This document shows, in pieces, positions 38,635 through 50,910 of a stretch of DNA of 64,000 nt. Below the pieces are notes generated by a model. The model was not told the origin of the DNA. It ran no database searches and worked only from the letters and a program-made list of their open reading frames with translations. The stretch covers positions 62,001 to 126,000 of the forward strand of contig WIXG01000020.1 in NCBI GenBank assembly GCA_009869945.1, written 5' to 3'. The translations under genes were made by a program, and so were the position numbers. Source of the DNA: Mesaphorura yosii (taxonomy: Eukaryota > Arthropoda > Collembola > Poduromorpha > Tullbergiidae). Positions within the stretch are counted from its first letter, which is position 1. Every line of letters begins with the position of its first letter.

Positions 38635-41148
38635 GAATGGAGAATTGAATTAATCGCACCGGAAGGCCTCGCTCCTACGACTTTGGCTTTGGCTCGTGCA
38701 CCCTACCAGGCAGAAGCTGATACGTTGTCGCATTGTTATTATTATTTTATGGGAGAAAGGACCACAGGAGAATGATGAGAGGATGAAAGAAAAGTAAAAT
38801 GCCAAAGATCGGTTGTCAAGTACGATACTCGCTCACATGCTTATTATCATCGTTCACCCGCTCGAGCGAAGCAGGCGTCTTTAAACTGACGATATGTGAA
38901 TGTGTCTCGAGCACATGTAAATTGTATATTTTAATATCCAACATATTCAATATTATTATTATTTCATAACGAAAAAGAACCTTGTCATTTCACAAAGAGC
39001 ACTGGGGCTCCCACTTTTTCATAACAATGGCAATATTCGCCGCTGCACGCCGACAAAGAGCAATGCCTTGTATCGGGCGAAGGGAAGACGAGCAGCACCA
39101 GTCAAGCAGGTTTTCTTTTATCTCGTAAGTGAAATTATTATTATGATAGTAAAGAATCACCATAACCTGCCATATAAAAAGTTTCAGAAATGCATTACTG
39201 CCTATACGCAACATTCATCTGAATCCATTTATACGGAGATAACTGGAAAACATACAAGTGAAGGGAAACAACCGCAGCGGCAACAGTCAGCCAGACGACG
39301 GGGCGACGGCGAGCGAGAGATGACGACCAATAATAACGTGCACAACGTGTGATGGTGATGAGAAAGCATTACGCTCAAGTGAGACGGAGAGAACGCAAGG
39401 TAGGAGAAACAAGAAGTATCCCTTTCATTTTTTCTCTCGCCCTGACGTTTGCTGGTGGTGGTTCGGGAGTGATAAGATGAAAGTGAAAAACGGAGAAAGG
39501 TAAGGCCGGAGAGAACCTACAAGTACATTTATTTTCCTGCCATATTTATTTCTATTTTGAGGGCACAATGCAACACGAGCGAAAAAATGCAAGATGAAAA
39601 AGCCAGCTTAAGTACTGCACTGTAAATACGCACACAGGATCAGCGGAGTAGTAAAAATAATGGTTGCTATTTGTTGTGGGACTTCTCCTTTCTTCCCGTT
39701 CTGCGCCCGGGAGATATCAACACACAAAATATAAGAAATCACTTTCTTTCCACTCGACTGCGAAAAGATGATATGAAAAATTAGAACTAATTTGTCAAGA
39801 GCAGCAGCATAGGAACAAGTACAACAACATACGGAAGGAGTAGGCACGAGGATCATCAGTTAAAATGAAATTGTTTACCATGTGAGCAATAATGCTCCAT
39901 GGCCTCAATTCGCCCGCCAGCCAGGAAAGTGCTCCTTCCCATTTATTGTGCTCACAAATAGGGCCTTGTTCCTCTTCGCTGAGAAATCGCTCAGGTATAC
40001 TTGGCAGGGAAATAGCTCACTTGCTCCGCTCTGCTACGTTTCCTTTTTATTACAATCCCTCCGCCTGCTTCCTGTTTACAAGACGAAAGATACAAATTGC
40101 ACATTCAGAAATGGAAAGCAATTATTGAAATACAATCATCCATCTTTTCCCTTGTAGCCAGTTTTATTGTGTTTTGATGGCACTCACGCTTTCACTTGCG
40201 CAGCGAAGAAAGCAGTTGTGAGTTGCATTCAGCAGAAACTCACATTTAATTTTTTTATCTGCCGTGCATCATTTTCCAGCTGAAGTGTGTGTAATTTTTT
40301 CACAATAGCACAAGCCGAGCATTGCAAGAGTGATGCGTGTGGGTTTCTTCAAGATGTTAGTCAGGGAAAAAATCTGTTGCCAAGTCCTTAAAGACCGCGG
40401 TTGCAAGTCAGCGTTTGATTCCAGCAGACTCGCACGTGGAAACTGAGCATTTGTCTGGGCATGGTGCATGGTTTTAAGTTTCAGTGGTTTTCGTATATCG
40501 CTCTTACTTTTCTTTCGCCATTCACCCGACGCCGCCGCGCCACAGCCCTCGCTTGTATCAGTTTTTCTGGATATTTATTTTTTGGTCTGATGACGATTGT
40601 TGGTTAGAAAAGAGAGAGAAAGTTCAGCAAATGCGACTATGCCGCACACTTGCAGGCAGCGGCTCAAAAAAGGAGAGCCGCAACCTGAAAACCACGAAGA
40701 CTTATCTCAGCGGCTGGCCCAGCGTTTTACGAAATAATGATACGGCGTGGAGCTGCTGCATCCATAACATCTGATCAGAGTTGAGTATACGCGCACTTGA
40801 AGGGGTTTCGTTATAGACACCAATTTATTTTACATCAGAGCGAAAGAGAGAAAGATAGAGATAAATTTCACTGTCCTCCGTCGCTGTCGTGATTTTTGGT
40901 GCCATCCCACACTGGTACTCTTTTCCCATTACAATTCCATTTTGAATAATATGGCTTTCTTTCTCCTTTCTGCTGCTGCCTCCCTCGTTCGCCTGATTTC
41001 TCCTCGTGTGTTAATGCAATGCATATGAAGGATGCCCACGCCGAGCGAGCGAGAGCAGGAGAAAGTGCGTACAATGTGTGAGACAAAACAATCAGTCCCT
41101 CACTTTGAACTTCCCATATCCCTTTCTCCGTAAAAGTGCAGGGCAGAA

Positions 41149-41257
41149 CTGCTGCTGCTGCTGTTGGTCTCCTCTCGGAACAAGTAATGAGTGTAGTGAG
41201 CATAAATTCTGTATTGAGTCAGAGTAATTGTACTTTGCCTCCTGACAGCAGCAGCAG
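41149..41257. repeat. CTG run facing a CAG run (inverted triplet pair)
   Basis: (CTG)5 at 41149-41163 and (CAG)4 at 41246-41257 lie on the same strand in opposite sense with 82 bases between them, so a transcript of either strand could pair them. Confidence 0.8.
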
Positions 41258-43000
41258 TGCCAGGCGAGGCGAATGCTTTCCTGGCTGGCATGTTAAGTGC
41301 ACAAACAGAGCAAGGTTTGTCTGCGAGAGAAAGGAAATCGCCTTCGACTCTTTTCAGACATGTGCAATTTATCTCTGACTCCGCATTTCATTCTCTCGCG
41401 TGAGCACAATGCTCAGAACTTTAACTCCACGAGACAGAGAAAAAAGTTAGGCGTATGCAGAATTCCCTTCATTAGAGCGCTTGTCCACGCGGCGGAGAGT
41501 GAGGCGAACAAACGATTCCATTGGTTCAAACATACATATACAACGTCCAACAACAAAAGCTATGCCACTGCTAACAAAAGTATTTTACGATGCGTACCGG
41601 GCACTAGAAAATACTCAAACTAATTTTAAAATTATTACTTGATTTTGACTAAATACTAAAGATTATATCACCTTGAGAACACGTGTAGAATATTAAGAGT
41701 AGCACAGTTTAAAACCACACAAGTAATACATAAGTAATATATTTATATAGTCTATGCCAGCACAGTCAATGAGACAATTAATTGCATTTGTGATTGTCTA
41801 AATTGGTTCAAACGCTCCACTTCTTCAATTGTAAAATATAAGTCGGGTGTAAATTAGTTTTCTGCCAATTAAGCTTCCACTTTTCATTTCTTCTTCCGTT
41901 GTAGCAGCAGCACGCATTCTGCTCGAGGCCTCCAAGCACTCCAGGTTGATGGTTTCAGGTATCTCTGTTAGAAAAATATGAGATTTATTTATACTGGCAT
42001 GCCAACACAAAAAAGAAGAAATAGTACAGCAAATTACTTCCACTGCTGCTCCAGTTGCATTCACTTAGAAACCCCGTTCCAAAGCCCATCAACATAATTT
42101 CTCGCGTCGGACCTGTCGAATAAAGAAATAAAATCCCGTCACTAAAAGTCAATTCGAAAGCTTCAGTAAATTTTTCATCACGTTTGGCAACGACTTATTT
42201 CGAAACAAGTCTCAATTTAGTGTAAGTGTTTTCAGGTAGCAAAATGTAAGCGCATGCGAGAAGACGTGCTTCCTATTTTGGACACAAAAAATATAATTTT
42301 CCTTTCTTCTTTTCCCTTGAGTCCCTTTTCGCCGACACTTCGAAACGTAACCTTACACTTGGCGAGTACTTCTGCACTTCTCGTTAGCATATGCATGCGC
42401 TTTCCTTCCGAGAGGTTGTATCGCATTCTCGGAAACAAATGAAAGTCTACTGAAAGTTTATATCCACATGGTCGTACAGCGTTCACAAGTTCAAGTCATA
42501 TTTTTACATTATAAATAGTAAAAAGACGCAGAGCAATAAGAATGAGTCTCAGTTCTGAAATAAAAAATTGTGATAAAATTACACACAGAGAAAGGCGCAA
42601 GGTGAAGTCTATAATATTAAAGAATTACATTCTCACTTCATAAAAACTGTGCTCGCGCTCGCAAAGTCAAAGCGCGGCGAGACGACCGCGCAAGGAGAAA
42701 GTTTGTCTTGGCGTCTGTGCTGTGCCTCTTCCGAATTCATTACAGCTCATTCTTTTCCGGCTCGTATCTCGGAATCCGCCTTACCATATTGCCTTGACTC
42801 TCCTAACCTAATTAGCATGAGTTCACTCCTCGAGAAAATGTTGAGTCAGAAACTCGAGTGTGAAGATTTTATACACAGATTCTTAACACAAAGAAATTGG
42901 CGTGGGATTTACCGGCAAGAATTCCTGTCGGTTTTAATGTTTTAATGCACGCGCACACATTTTAGCAGGACAATTTCAAGAAAGAAATTTTGTTCGATCT

Positions 43001-43038
43001 ATTCGAAGAAGAAAGAACAATTGTTCTTTCTTCCGAAT
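43001..43038. repeat. Near-perfect loopless palindrome
   Basis: ATTCGAAGAAGAAAGAACAA (43001-43020) is followed directly by TTGTTCTTTCTTCCGAAT, its reverse complement apart from a two-base discrepancy near the tip. The centre is CAATTG at 43018-43023. Arms of about 18-20 bases without a spacer can form a cruciform or an RNA hairpin. Confidence 0.85.
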
Positions 43039-44639
43039 GCCGAGCGCGCCTTTCTAGATGCTCAGCCATGTTGAATATTGTGGCCCTGCATTCGTATGGT
43101 TACGTTCTTCATGCCAGTTTCTGCGTTTCCTTATAACTTAATAACGAATTTGATTGATCGCCACGAACATTGCCAGCGTCAGTGCCAATGCCGGTGGCAG
43201 CAGCAGCACAACAGAACAAGAAAAATACCTTTTCAACGAAATTGAACTTTTTCAATAAATGGCACCAGCATGGAATGAGAAGGGGAACACAAACAGCTTT
43301 CATAAAACATAAGCAGAGCCAAATTCAACGCTTGGCTTTACTTTGATGAGACCAGCCAAAAATAGTAAGGCGGAGAAGGCATTTCAGGTTACGCACTTGC
43401 ATTTTACACCGTTTCACCGGAGCTGACTGGCACAAAGAAAAAGTTATTTTACGATGATGACGATTTCTCTTTAGCTGATTGTGATTTCTCTTCCACAATC
43501 CGGAGCACTTAAGAATCCTGTGCTATCGCCTGTAATTTCATGGTGACAACAAAAAACTATACTCGCAAGTTTTCTAGCTGTACTAACGCCAAATGTAATC
43601 ATGAAAGAGCAGGAATGTTTCCAATCTCAATATTTACCGTCCGAAGGGAAAGGTTTCCCATTTTGGATTTGCAGCCTGGTAACTGACTATGAAATGAAAT
43701 ATGGGACTGTACTCGAGTCTTTGGCCTCCAACAATAATTTCGAGGTTGTACTTATTTCTGGTCCCTCGAGGTTCACGGCAAAAATACAAATTTGAAGCTG
43801 CGTCGTAAATTGTAATTTGCTGGTATCAAAATTTGTAGCTGACAATCTGTACATCGCTGGGTCCCGCATCTTTGTTTAAGAAATCACAGCCTGCCATGTG
43901 ATTGCAGGAATATATTTGATGATGTACATAGACAGAATACAAATCAATCTACATGCGTATTTAATTTAAATTCTCTACTTGGTCAATATATATCATTGAG
44001 GCATTCGGCTTGACTGCACTGCACGTTCGAGAAACGCATGACGATTCGTAAAAGGCGTTTCTGCTTTCTTGAAGCACCCGTGCGAGGCTTCTCCTGAGCC
44101 AACATTCATCATGGACTCCGAGGCTTGGATCTGCTGGCTAGTTTCTGCGTCTACTGATGTTATTAAGAAAACTCAATTTATTTTTAATATCCGGATCTTA
44201 AAAACAAGTTGGGAGATTTCGCTTAAAGGCGCTCTTGTTCAGAACGACGCAGTATTATGTTGATGTTTGGATAAGTTTTACTAAATTATTTTGAACAGTT
44301 GCTACGTAGCGATCATTCAGTCACCCGATACACAATGCAATGAAGGAAAGTATCCAGAAAAGTTTCTCGTTTCCCGTGAAGCACAACTTTGTCGAATTTA
44401 TCTTAAGGCCTAAAGTTTTGACGTGCTGCATTCTGCGTGCTTCTTGACGAAGACTTTGGACCCTGCTTTGAGTAAACAACATTTGCAGGGAGCAATTATA
44501 ATGAGCGAGCAATTTTCAATTATTAGCACACAAAACTCAATGCATTTGTTGACCTCGTCGTAGTAATTCTACCATAATACGTACATAATAACACTGAATC
44601 TGAATGCTTAGCCGAAATTGCATTATTATCGTTTGCAAT

Positions 44640-44790
44640 TTGAATGCATTATGCTAATGAAGGAAAAGTGCATGGATGCTTTCATTCAATTCCGTGTTTC
44701 CCCTCAGAGGAGATGAATGAGCGGGATGAGCACTAACGCTACACATATGCGATGCATTTTCATTTGCATATGACCACGTCATTAATATTC
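44640..44790. promoter_or_regulatory. POU/homeodomain-rich candidate enhancer
   Basis: Within 150 bases there are ATGCTAAT (octamer-like), CATTTGCATATG (octamer core inside a palindrome-like context), GATGCATTTTC and ATTAATATTC. The density of POU and homeodomain half-sites is above what I noticed nearby. Conservation is untested. Confidence 0.25.
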
Positions 44791-46329
44791 CTATGCACGC
44801 GGACTCGGGTCGTAATCATAAGGAAGGCGCAAATGCAAAATGCATCTCGTTAAAAGTGAAATGAAAGAGAAGAGTCGGGAGAGCGATCCGGTGCGTGAAC
44901 CAAAACCCTTTCATTCTCATACCAATGGAGCGTTGTTATAATGCTGGGCAATCCATACTGGCGGAATGAAAGGGAGACCATGCACCATTTAATTTTGAAT
45001 ACATAATCATCGGCACAAAAGACGAGAGAGAAAAAATTGTGATTGAAGTTGCAGAAGAATGCGATCAGACGAGCTGAATACGGAGCACGTATAATTTTAT
45101 AATCCATGCACACATGCTGCATAAAATTAACATATAAATACGGAAGCGAGAAAGAAAAAGCGGATATCAAGGTGTCCGTCATTTAATAGTAAGAGACGTG
45201 AAGGGTTCACTCAGAACCCATTGTGCGTCGAATTCGAATAGAAGAAAAGGACACAAGGTGTTTGAACTGTTATTAAAATGAAATGCATTGCAATTTAGAT
45301 CGATGATAGACCTTCATTGTATTTCAGAACGCAAGCGACGCACCGCAGGAGTAAATTAAAATATTGCATTAGTTTGTCACCGGCAGTAAGTTTGCATTGG
45401 CCAGTCCAATTTGGTTTGGAGCAGACATACGCAAACAATTATGGAAGCACGAAGGCGAAATTATTGATTAGTTTCTGAGTGACATTGGCCGCATAGGGCG
45501 AATCGGCGAATGGCGAGTTAAGATGAAGGATTCCAAATACAAATACGAAAAAACGAAGGCAAGTTGTATTGAACCGAGTGGCAATAAAAATGGATAGAAA
45601 TGGAAATCCATATGTTTGTGACGAGTAGCGGGGAATCCCTTCGCATTATATGATTCGGGAGGAGGTTCTTTCGGTATAGCGATCATCGGAAGGGGGGAAG
45701 TGAACTGAACCAGAGCACAGGGCAGAGCAGCACGGCCAGGAGAGCTGCAGGAGAGGAAAGCGAAGAGCAGAGCTGGCTCAGAAGCCCAAATGGAATCGTT
45801 TGGTGCGTGTGTGCGATGGAGAGATGGGAAAAATGTCCGGTGTGGTCAAGATGTGTGAAAATATTGAGCGCGTGTCGGTTCGGTGGTGCCTGGTTTTTTT
45901 TTATTTTGGGCGGAGCAGTTTTTGTTGCTTGCCAACTCTAGTTTTTTCCTTCCTCATTCTTTCACTCGTATCTTCATCTAACATCGCGTCGGCACGAGCA
46001 CGCTGCTGCAAGCGATGAAATAAAATTAGAATGTAAAAGTTCACTGGTCATAGTAATTACTTCATTTTCATTATGGTTATATTTCTGAAATTAATTTACT
46101 GCCATCGCCAGAAAGAAAGGGCACGTTCAGAATGGACAGTTGATGTCAAAATAGTAAGTGTATGCCTGTTTCGTTGTGTTACTGCTGAGATTAGCACTGG
46201 TCCCATAAATCGAAGAATAAACGCAGAATTCTTGGCTCCTTTGGCCGTATATCGAATACACAATTTTGGTTCCTTCGGATATTGCGATTGGACAAGACGG
46301 GCGGGCAGTCTCGGGCGCAAGAGTCGATA

Positions 46330-46440
46330 TTATAGATTTTTTTCTTTTTCTTTTCTCTCTAACTTTCTCCTATTTCTTCCTTCTGTCTGACTGACTTCTC
46401 CCGTGTGCCTTGCTCCTTCTCCCCTTCTGTCTACCCTTTC
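46330..46440. repeat. Polypyrimidine tract
   Basis: About 110 bases made almost wholly of C and T on the + strand, with T runs and CTCTCTAA-type blocks. A similar tract lies at about 47390-47480 and a looser one at 63500-63700. No exon follows any of them, so they are not explained as splice acceptors. Confidence 0.65.
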
Positions 46441-48499
46441 AAAGTAAAAATCCCCAAACATTTGCATGGCTCGTGGACCAGGAAGACCAAGTCAGCGTCA
46501 GCAACCGTCGAATAATAACGGGATAAAAAACCGAAGAGTGCAGGCACGGACGGTGCACTTGCTCGGTGCGTAATGTGCATAGACGCTGGCGCTGTATGCC
46601 TTATCTCGATAAATGGGAAAACAGGAATAATAAATACGTGTGCATGCACGCACGGAGAGAAAGTTTGCTCCCCTTTCGATTCATTCAATATTCAACTCTC
46701 CTTCGTCCAACACACCCGAGTAAAAAACTCTTTTCTTATGCGTTCTCTTTCTGCTTGACCGTGACCCGTCCTGGCGGCTTCCCTGCTCTTTTTATGCATT
46801 GCACTGCATGCGGTCCTGTCTTGTAGTAGCATGTATAGAAGGAAGTGTCGAGGTCGTCGCTGGTCTACGGAGTCCAATACTTGAGTAATGAGGTGGCTCT
46901 TGCATACACAGCACACAGAGCGAAAAGTAATATTCTACTCGTCCAAACTCGTCCGAAGGGAAAGCGGACAAGTGTGCGATGGCGATTCTATTCTATTTTC
47001 TTGACTCTCCTTCCTTTTTGTCTACACGACACGGGAAATTGCTTAACACACGAATACGTATGAAACGTGTACCGCATTCTAGAATTACAGGTGTGGACTA
47101 TTTCTCATTGTCAGGGCACAAATGAGTTGCTTGTGCTTGTACATTTGTGAATCGTGGCCAACATAAATCATTATTCGTGTCTTCTCCGCTTCTGATCAAT
47201 ATTGATGTAATGAGAGATCAATAATACAGTTCGCTGATTCAATTCGTCTGGGCCTGCTTCTCGGGAATTGCTGGCTATTTCATTCCATCCTTCAATGGAG
47301 CATGATTAGAAGCCTGAGCGCAAGACTTTGTAGTTTCGGTTAAATCTCTACGATTCTTTTCTTCGAGCACGCCTTTCTAAATTCTGCGTTTTAAGCTCTT
47401 TCTCTTTCTGTACTCTTTTCCTTTTTTACTTTCCTGTTTCATTTAATACCTTTCCACTTTCTGTTTCCCTTTACGTCCGCGCTTTACTTATCTGTACGGC
47501 TTAGGGCCGCTCATCAGTTCTGTTCGTAGTCGCCCCATTCTAAATTGAGTTTCAATATTTACAAAGAAAATACGAACACGAAAGACGTATATAGCATTGG
47601 TCCTCCTGATTTTCTTCCGGCTTTAACATAATCATCTAAGCACATTCACTTTACGGCACTGAATAACATTTCCATTTCAAACTCCAAATCATTTTAAAGA
47701 CTCGAGAAGAGAATCCAATGCAAATGATAGATTTTTTATGTTCAAAGGACATGTGACAGTTGCTCATAAATGAATGTATAGTAAGTAGTTCATCTTAATA
47801 TATAGTATATATAAATCGCATCCTAATCGCAATCAAAAGCAATAACAAACGAATGCAGTTTAGGAACGTAGGGACGAACCTTTAGAAGCAAATAACCACG
47901 GTTTTCAGTGCCAATTAAAAATTTCTCTGAATAAGGAGAAGGACGAGGCTAAAACAAAGACGGATGCAAACTTCCATGAGTTCTGTACTCCCACCGCGTG
48001 TGGGAGTAGTAATGAGACTACTAATGAGCAAGTGTGAGTTCAGGGAGTCAAAACACGGAATAACGTGACTCGATGTGTTTACGTATTCTGTATCAGTGTC
48101 ATTGCATCGTACCGTATCGTGTAACACAATGCGAAGGAGGAGTAATGAATGAATGTCTTCACACTTGCACTGCTTATGTAAGATATTGTTTAGCTATTAT
48201 CAGCAAAAAAAGATACTCACAGTTAGTACACACACACATTTGCCCTTTGTATTCTATTGTCTTTAGGCTCCAATTATCACACTATGGCAATCATTCAAGA
48301 CGGGAGAAGCGGAATTTAGTCCAGAACGACGTTCAGCATCAATTATTCCACACGAATATGGCAAAGTTTCATTATGGTCGTCTGAACGTGTCGCGATTTT
48401 CCTGATATTGTCTTTCTATGATTGACTATTGAACAGGGCAACAAGTGCCCACAGCCAACGACTCTTTGCGATGAGTCATCTACTGGAATCTAAGCCAGG

Positions 48500-48610
48500 C
48501 TAACGTGCCCGCGTTAATGGTGGCCATTATTGGTTGGTGCATCTTGGGACCGAATTATTGATAATGCTGCCCGTCCCATTATAATATCATGATTTATGCC
48601 TGCATCTAGA
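48500..48610. promoter_or_regulatory. Homeodomain/Exd-like cluster
   Basis: It contains GTTAATGG, GGCCATTATTGG, GAATTATTGATAATG, CCCATTATAATAT and TGATTTATG (48590-48598), which is one base from the canonical Exd-Hox TGATTTATGG. Candidate regulatory element by motif density only. Confidence 0.25.
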
Positions 48611-49150
48611 CCAACGCAGATCTATCCAGAGTGGAATTTCGATTTTTAAATAGTGCTTTATATCGTGCTTTACGGCTCGATTGTTACGCTACACTTAAAT
48701 ACTACGCATTTTCAGTTGCACATGGACGCTCTCCGCATCTGATCCCTTTTGAATTTGAAATTTAAGAAACGCGATTAAGGAAGGGTTTGCTTCTAATGTA
48801 CGCTATGCAAACACGAATGGTGGTTTTTACGAGCGGTGCGTTGCAGCCATTCCATCAAATAACTAATGTCATGCTAATACCCAATTTCCCATGTTGTTTC
48901 TCCATGTGAGAGGGTGGACTGCTGCCCGGCCATTGCGGAACCAGCATGCATTCCGTAATGATATATATTATTTCGAAAATAGATATTATAGAGGAAATAA
49001 CATTACACACGACACTGTGCATTACGTTCCAGGAAAAATGTCAATAACGACCTTTTGTGTTGTCTGCCCTCATGGGAAGCCATTTTCATTTTGAAGGAAG
49101 GGAAAAATGTAAGGGAAAGTAAATTGAAAAGTGTAGTCATCGGAGTATTC

Positions 49151-49165
49151 GTCGGTCGGTCGGTC
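49151..49165. repeat. GTCG tetranucleotide repeat
   Basis: Nearly four GTCG units. Similar tiny tetranucleotide arrays occur at 49435-49449 (GGCT), 20372-20385 and 63006-63019 (GGAT/GATG), and 9933-9947 (ATTC). Confidence 0.75.
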
Positions 49166-49609
49166 CTCGCTTCCTCTCCATTTGGTTGTCATAGTTATCT
49201 CGGGGATAGTTCGTGCAGGCAGTGCAGCAGCAGCAGTCGTGGAGAAATAATGCATGGTTTAGTTGGGTACGGTGTGTGACATTTCGGACGACTGATATAA
49301 CCAGAAGAAAGAAAGGGCAGGCAGGATCGAGGAAGTTGAGTTCCTGCGAGCCCATAGACACACAGTTTGAGTTTGAAAGTGGTTGAGTATTATTACGACG
49401 GCGAGACTCTCCACTTGATGCTTATAGCTCGACCGGCTGGCTGGCTGGCATGGCGAGTCATGGCCACGGTGGCTATAATAAGTTAAGGATTGGAATTTTT
49501 CTTTCTCCTTTTATTTCTTTCCCTCACGGTCTCCATTTGTTGAGCATAAATATTACTTTGGGTCTCCTCGACAACTGCTCTTGAGGAAGTTTAGGCTAAT
49601 GCTAATGCT

Positions 49610-50596
49610 TCAAAGAAGTAGAAATTTAATGTTACGTATGAAATGGATGTCATTATGATGAGGGAGAAAAAAGGGGGAAGGGCGACACAAATGGTCACAC
49701 TTGGCGAGATTCTCGTGGCTAAAAACCGAAATTTCTGCGCATTCAACTACGCTGCACTCTCCTGAGTTACCACGATGGAATAAAATCATCAGAGGAAAGA
49801 AAGAAGGAAACGAAGGGATAAAGACTGCACTATTAACGAAAACGCGGACAAATGGATCGCAGTGAGAAAGAGCCATCAAAAACTTTACGGGGCAAAGTGT
49901 GTGGTGCTCGCTGACTGCGTGAAGTGCAGGGAGCCTTTCGGAAAAATGAAATTTTGTGTTTGAGACTCGTTCCTCCGGCAAAGGTTTTACATCGTAATAA
50001 AATATTGTTTCAGAAGGGTCGGCTGAGCGTACAGCACGACATCGTGCTATTACTACAGTAAAAGTTTCTGAAAAATAAATATCACGTAGAGCAGCAGCAG
50101 CAGCAAAATACTTGCACTGGTCTCTGCACATATGCAGTTCGTGCACGCATGCTTTGTATTTGTATCGTAGTACTCGTATTTTATTTGTGAAACATTACAG
50201 AGAGGTAGACTCGAGATTATTGGACGTTTCCCCCATTCTCAAATTATTACACGGGTACACTTCTGCTGCTGCTGCTCTGCTCCGCCGCGTGGACCTTGCA
50301 ACTGGCAGCGGAACTGTGCTTTGTACGTGCCTGCGACAAACTCGCCCTTCTTGTGGACAGTTGTGCAAGCCAATGACGCCAGGTTTTGACCAGGGGTTCT
50401 TTTTATAACTGGCAGCCCAGTCACAGGCAAGCGCTAAAATTTTTGACGACAAATGTAATGTTATTAAACGTGAAACTGAATTCAATGGGAGCCTTCCCGA
50501 CTGAAATTGGATTCTACTTAATGATGTATAGTGCGGATACATTATGCCACAGAGGACTGGATCGAATGGCATCGTTTGGCTGTGGTGCCTTGACAC
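49610..50596 (-). other. Two long open stretches in one minus-strand frame
   Basis: Frames of 133 codons (50596-50195) and about 194 open codons (50194-49610, first Met at 50146) share one reading frame and are separated by a single TAA. Neither resembles a known family; the second has Cys/His and Phe-rich patches without regular finger spacing. It could be a decayed host coding sequence, an intron-containing gene read across, or chance in a slightly GC-richer block. Confidence 0.12.
50092..50274. repeat. CAG run facing a CTG run (second inverted triplet pair)
   Basis: (CAG)4 at 50092-50103 and (CTG)4 at 50263-50274 are separated by about 160 bases, the same arrangement as at 41.1 kb. Single (CAG)4 or (CTG)4 runs also occur at 49225-49236 and 2959-2970. 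Confidence 0.8.
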
Positions 50597-50689
50597 TTTC
50601 TCCGTGATTGGTCCCCCTTTATTAAATTAATCTGCACAAAATGGCCTCTCGTTATTGATCAAGGGTAGCAGAATCGTATCGTGTCGGCT

Positions 50690-50910
50690 GGACCATAAAT
50701 GTTTTTATCGCTCAGAGCAACGTGCGTATGTTCATAAAGAAATGGAAATAAAATTTTCGCCATTAAATGCCAGGTCTTAAATATTTACGCACATTTTATT
50801 GCAAAAACATTTTTCATAAAATGTCGCACCACTTTTCAATATAAAATCCCCTTTGCAGGCCGACGACGACGACTTTATCATTTTTCGCAGACGCTAGGCC
50901 ATAAAATATT
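50690..50910. promoter_or_regulatory. Cluster of TTTAT/CATAAA (caudal/posterior-Hox-like) sites
   Basis: ACCATAAATG, TTTTTATCG, TTCATAAAG, TTTTATTGC, TTTTTCATAAAATG, ACTTTATCA and GGCCATAAAATA occur within about 200 bases, on both strands. These match Cdx/Abd-B-type preferences. The region has no open frame of note. Confidence 0.28.
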
